A DNA stretch of 64,000 bases, taken from the NCBI GenBank assembly GCA_949752735.1, contig OX457052.1, forward strand, positions 17,857,149 through 17,921,148. Direction: 5' to 3'. Below are positions 63,401 through 64,000 of the stretch, piece by piece; positions within the stretch are counted from its first letter, which is position 1, and the number at the start of each line of letters is the position of its first letter. Source of the stretch: Lumbricus terrestris. Taxonomy: Eukaryota > Annelida > Clitellata > Crassiclitellata > Lumbricidae. The notes beneath the pieces were generated by a model. The model was given only the letters and a program-made list of their open reading frames with translations, was not told where the DNA came from and searched no databases. A program made the position numbers and the translations under genes.

Positions 63401-64000
63401 TTCCGCAAGGTTCTGTCCTCGGGCCCCTCTTGTTCATCCTCTACACCACTCCACTCAGTTCACTCATAAAAGCATCCACAGTCGACCATCATCTATATGC
63501 TGACGACACCCAATTATTCATCTCTTTCTCTCCAAGCAGCTTCTCTGACTCCATAAATAATCTTCTCTCTGTGGTCACCCAAATCACCTCTTGGATGACC
63601 TCAAATCTCCTCTGCCTTAACCCCTCCAAGACAGAATTTATACTAATTGGCCTCAGAGAGCAACTCAAGAAAATTCCTGATCCCTCTATTTCCTTCAACA
63701 ATGACTCTTCTTCCAACCACACTTTCTCCGCAAATTCTCCTGTCCGAAACCTAGGTGTAATCTTTGACCAGCATCTTAGCTTCTCCGACCACATAACCCA
63801 ACTTTCCCGCACTTGTTTCATGCACATACGAGATCTCCGCAGAATCCGACCTATGCTTGACTTTAAAACTGCATCCACAATAGCCACATCCATAGTTCAT
63901 GCGAAACTTGATTACTGCAACTCTCTCTTCCTAAACAATGATATAACCCAAATTAACCGCCTCCAAGCTATCCAGAATGCCCTCGCCCGTGCAGTGACGA
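63401..64000 (+). pseudogene. LINE reverse transcriptase, 5'-truncated, runs off the window
   Basis: The + frame reads [20 protein letters not shown], then [54 protein letters not shown] and [16 protein letters not shown]. These are the RT palm and thumb motifs (YADDTQ) of CR1/L2-type LINEs. The frame is open for 600 bp to the window end, so it may be fairly young, but its front half is replaced by the minisatellite. Confidence 0.93.

Overview
This is eukaryotic, intron-rich, AT-rich animal DNA. It carries consensus GT-AG introns, a tRNA-derived SINE family, LINEs, many hAT-type and mariner-type DNA elements, one LTR retrotransposon and long microsatellites. The 8-mer TAGGCCTA and ACATGTA-type words recur throughout. 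That habit, and receptors built from lectin, chitin-binding and PAN-like modules, suggest a marine invertebrate deuterostome such as an echinoderm. This is my inference, not proof.

The gene content is one tandem cluster of four paralogous type I membrane receptor genes, all on the + strand, which I rebuilt exon by exon from splice sites and reading phase. Gene A (about 597-14305): signal peptide, two C-type-lectin-like domains, Thr/Ser stalk, transmembrane (TM) exon, tail exon. Gene B (17295-36866): signal peptide, three chitin-binding type-2 (CBM14) domains, stalk, TM, tail. Gene C (40988-48560): signal peptide, two seven-cysteine PAN-like domains, stalk, TM, tail. Gene D (54392-61358): signal-like exon, two PAN-like domains, stalk, TM, tail. 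Ectodomain junctions are phase 1, except that in every gene the TM exon ends in phase 0 and is followed by a short phase-0 tail exon. The tails carry paired tyrosine motifs that resemble an ITAM: YEGL/YTDI in A, YEGL with the second Tyr replaced by Cys in B, YEHL/YMNM in C, YQSI/YTDL in D. The cluster therefore looks like a set of cell-surface recognition receptors in which different carbohydrate- or protein-binding ectodomains are attached to one signalling module. Ligands and immune function are inferred.

Region by region: 1-3200 is the 5' part of gene A with hAT-type insertions and a SINE. 3226-14305 holds the gene A exons among LINE, hAT and MITE insertions. 14306-17294 is intergenic. 17295-29306 is gene B up to its TM exon. 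29367-36322 is a young LTR retrotransposon (minus strand, 5-bp target duplication, 1103-bp LTRs) sitting in the last intron of gene B. 36783-36866 is the gene B tail exon. 36867-40987 is intergenic and includes a hAT-type element containing a mariner. 40988-48560 is gene C. 48561-54391 is intergenic with repeats and a decayed lectin exon. 54392-61358 is gene D. 61359-64000 holds a SINE, LINE pieces and a 34-bp minisatellite. No tRNA, rRNA or CRISPR gene was seen. Splice sites were read by eye, so exon ends are predictions supported mainly by phase consistency and paralogue comparison.
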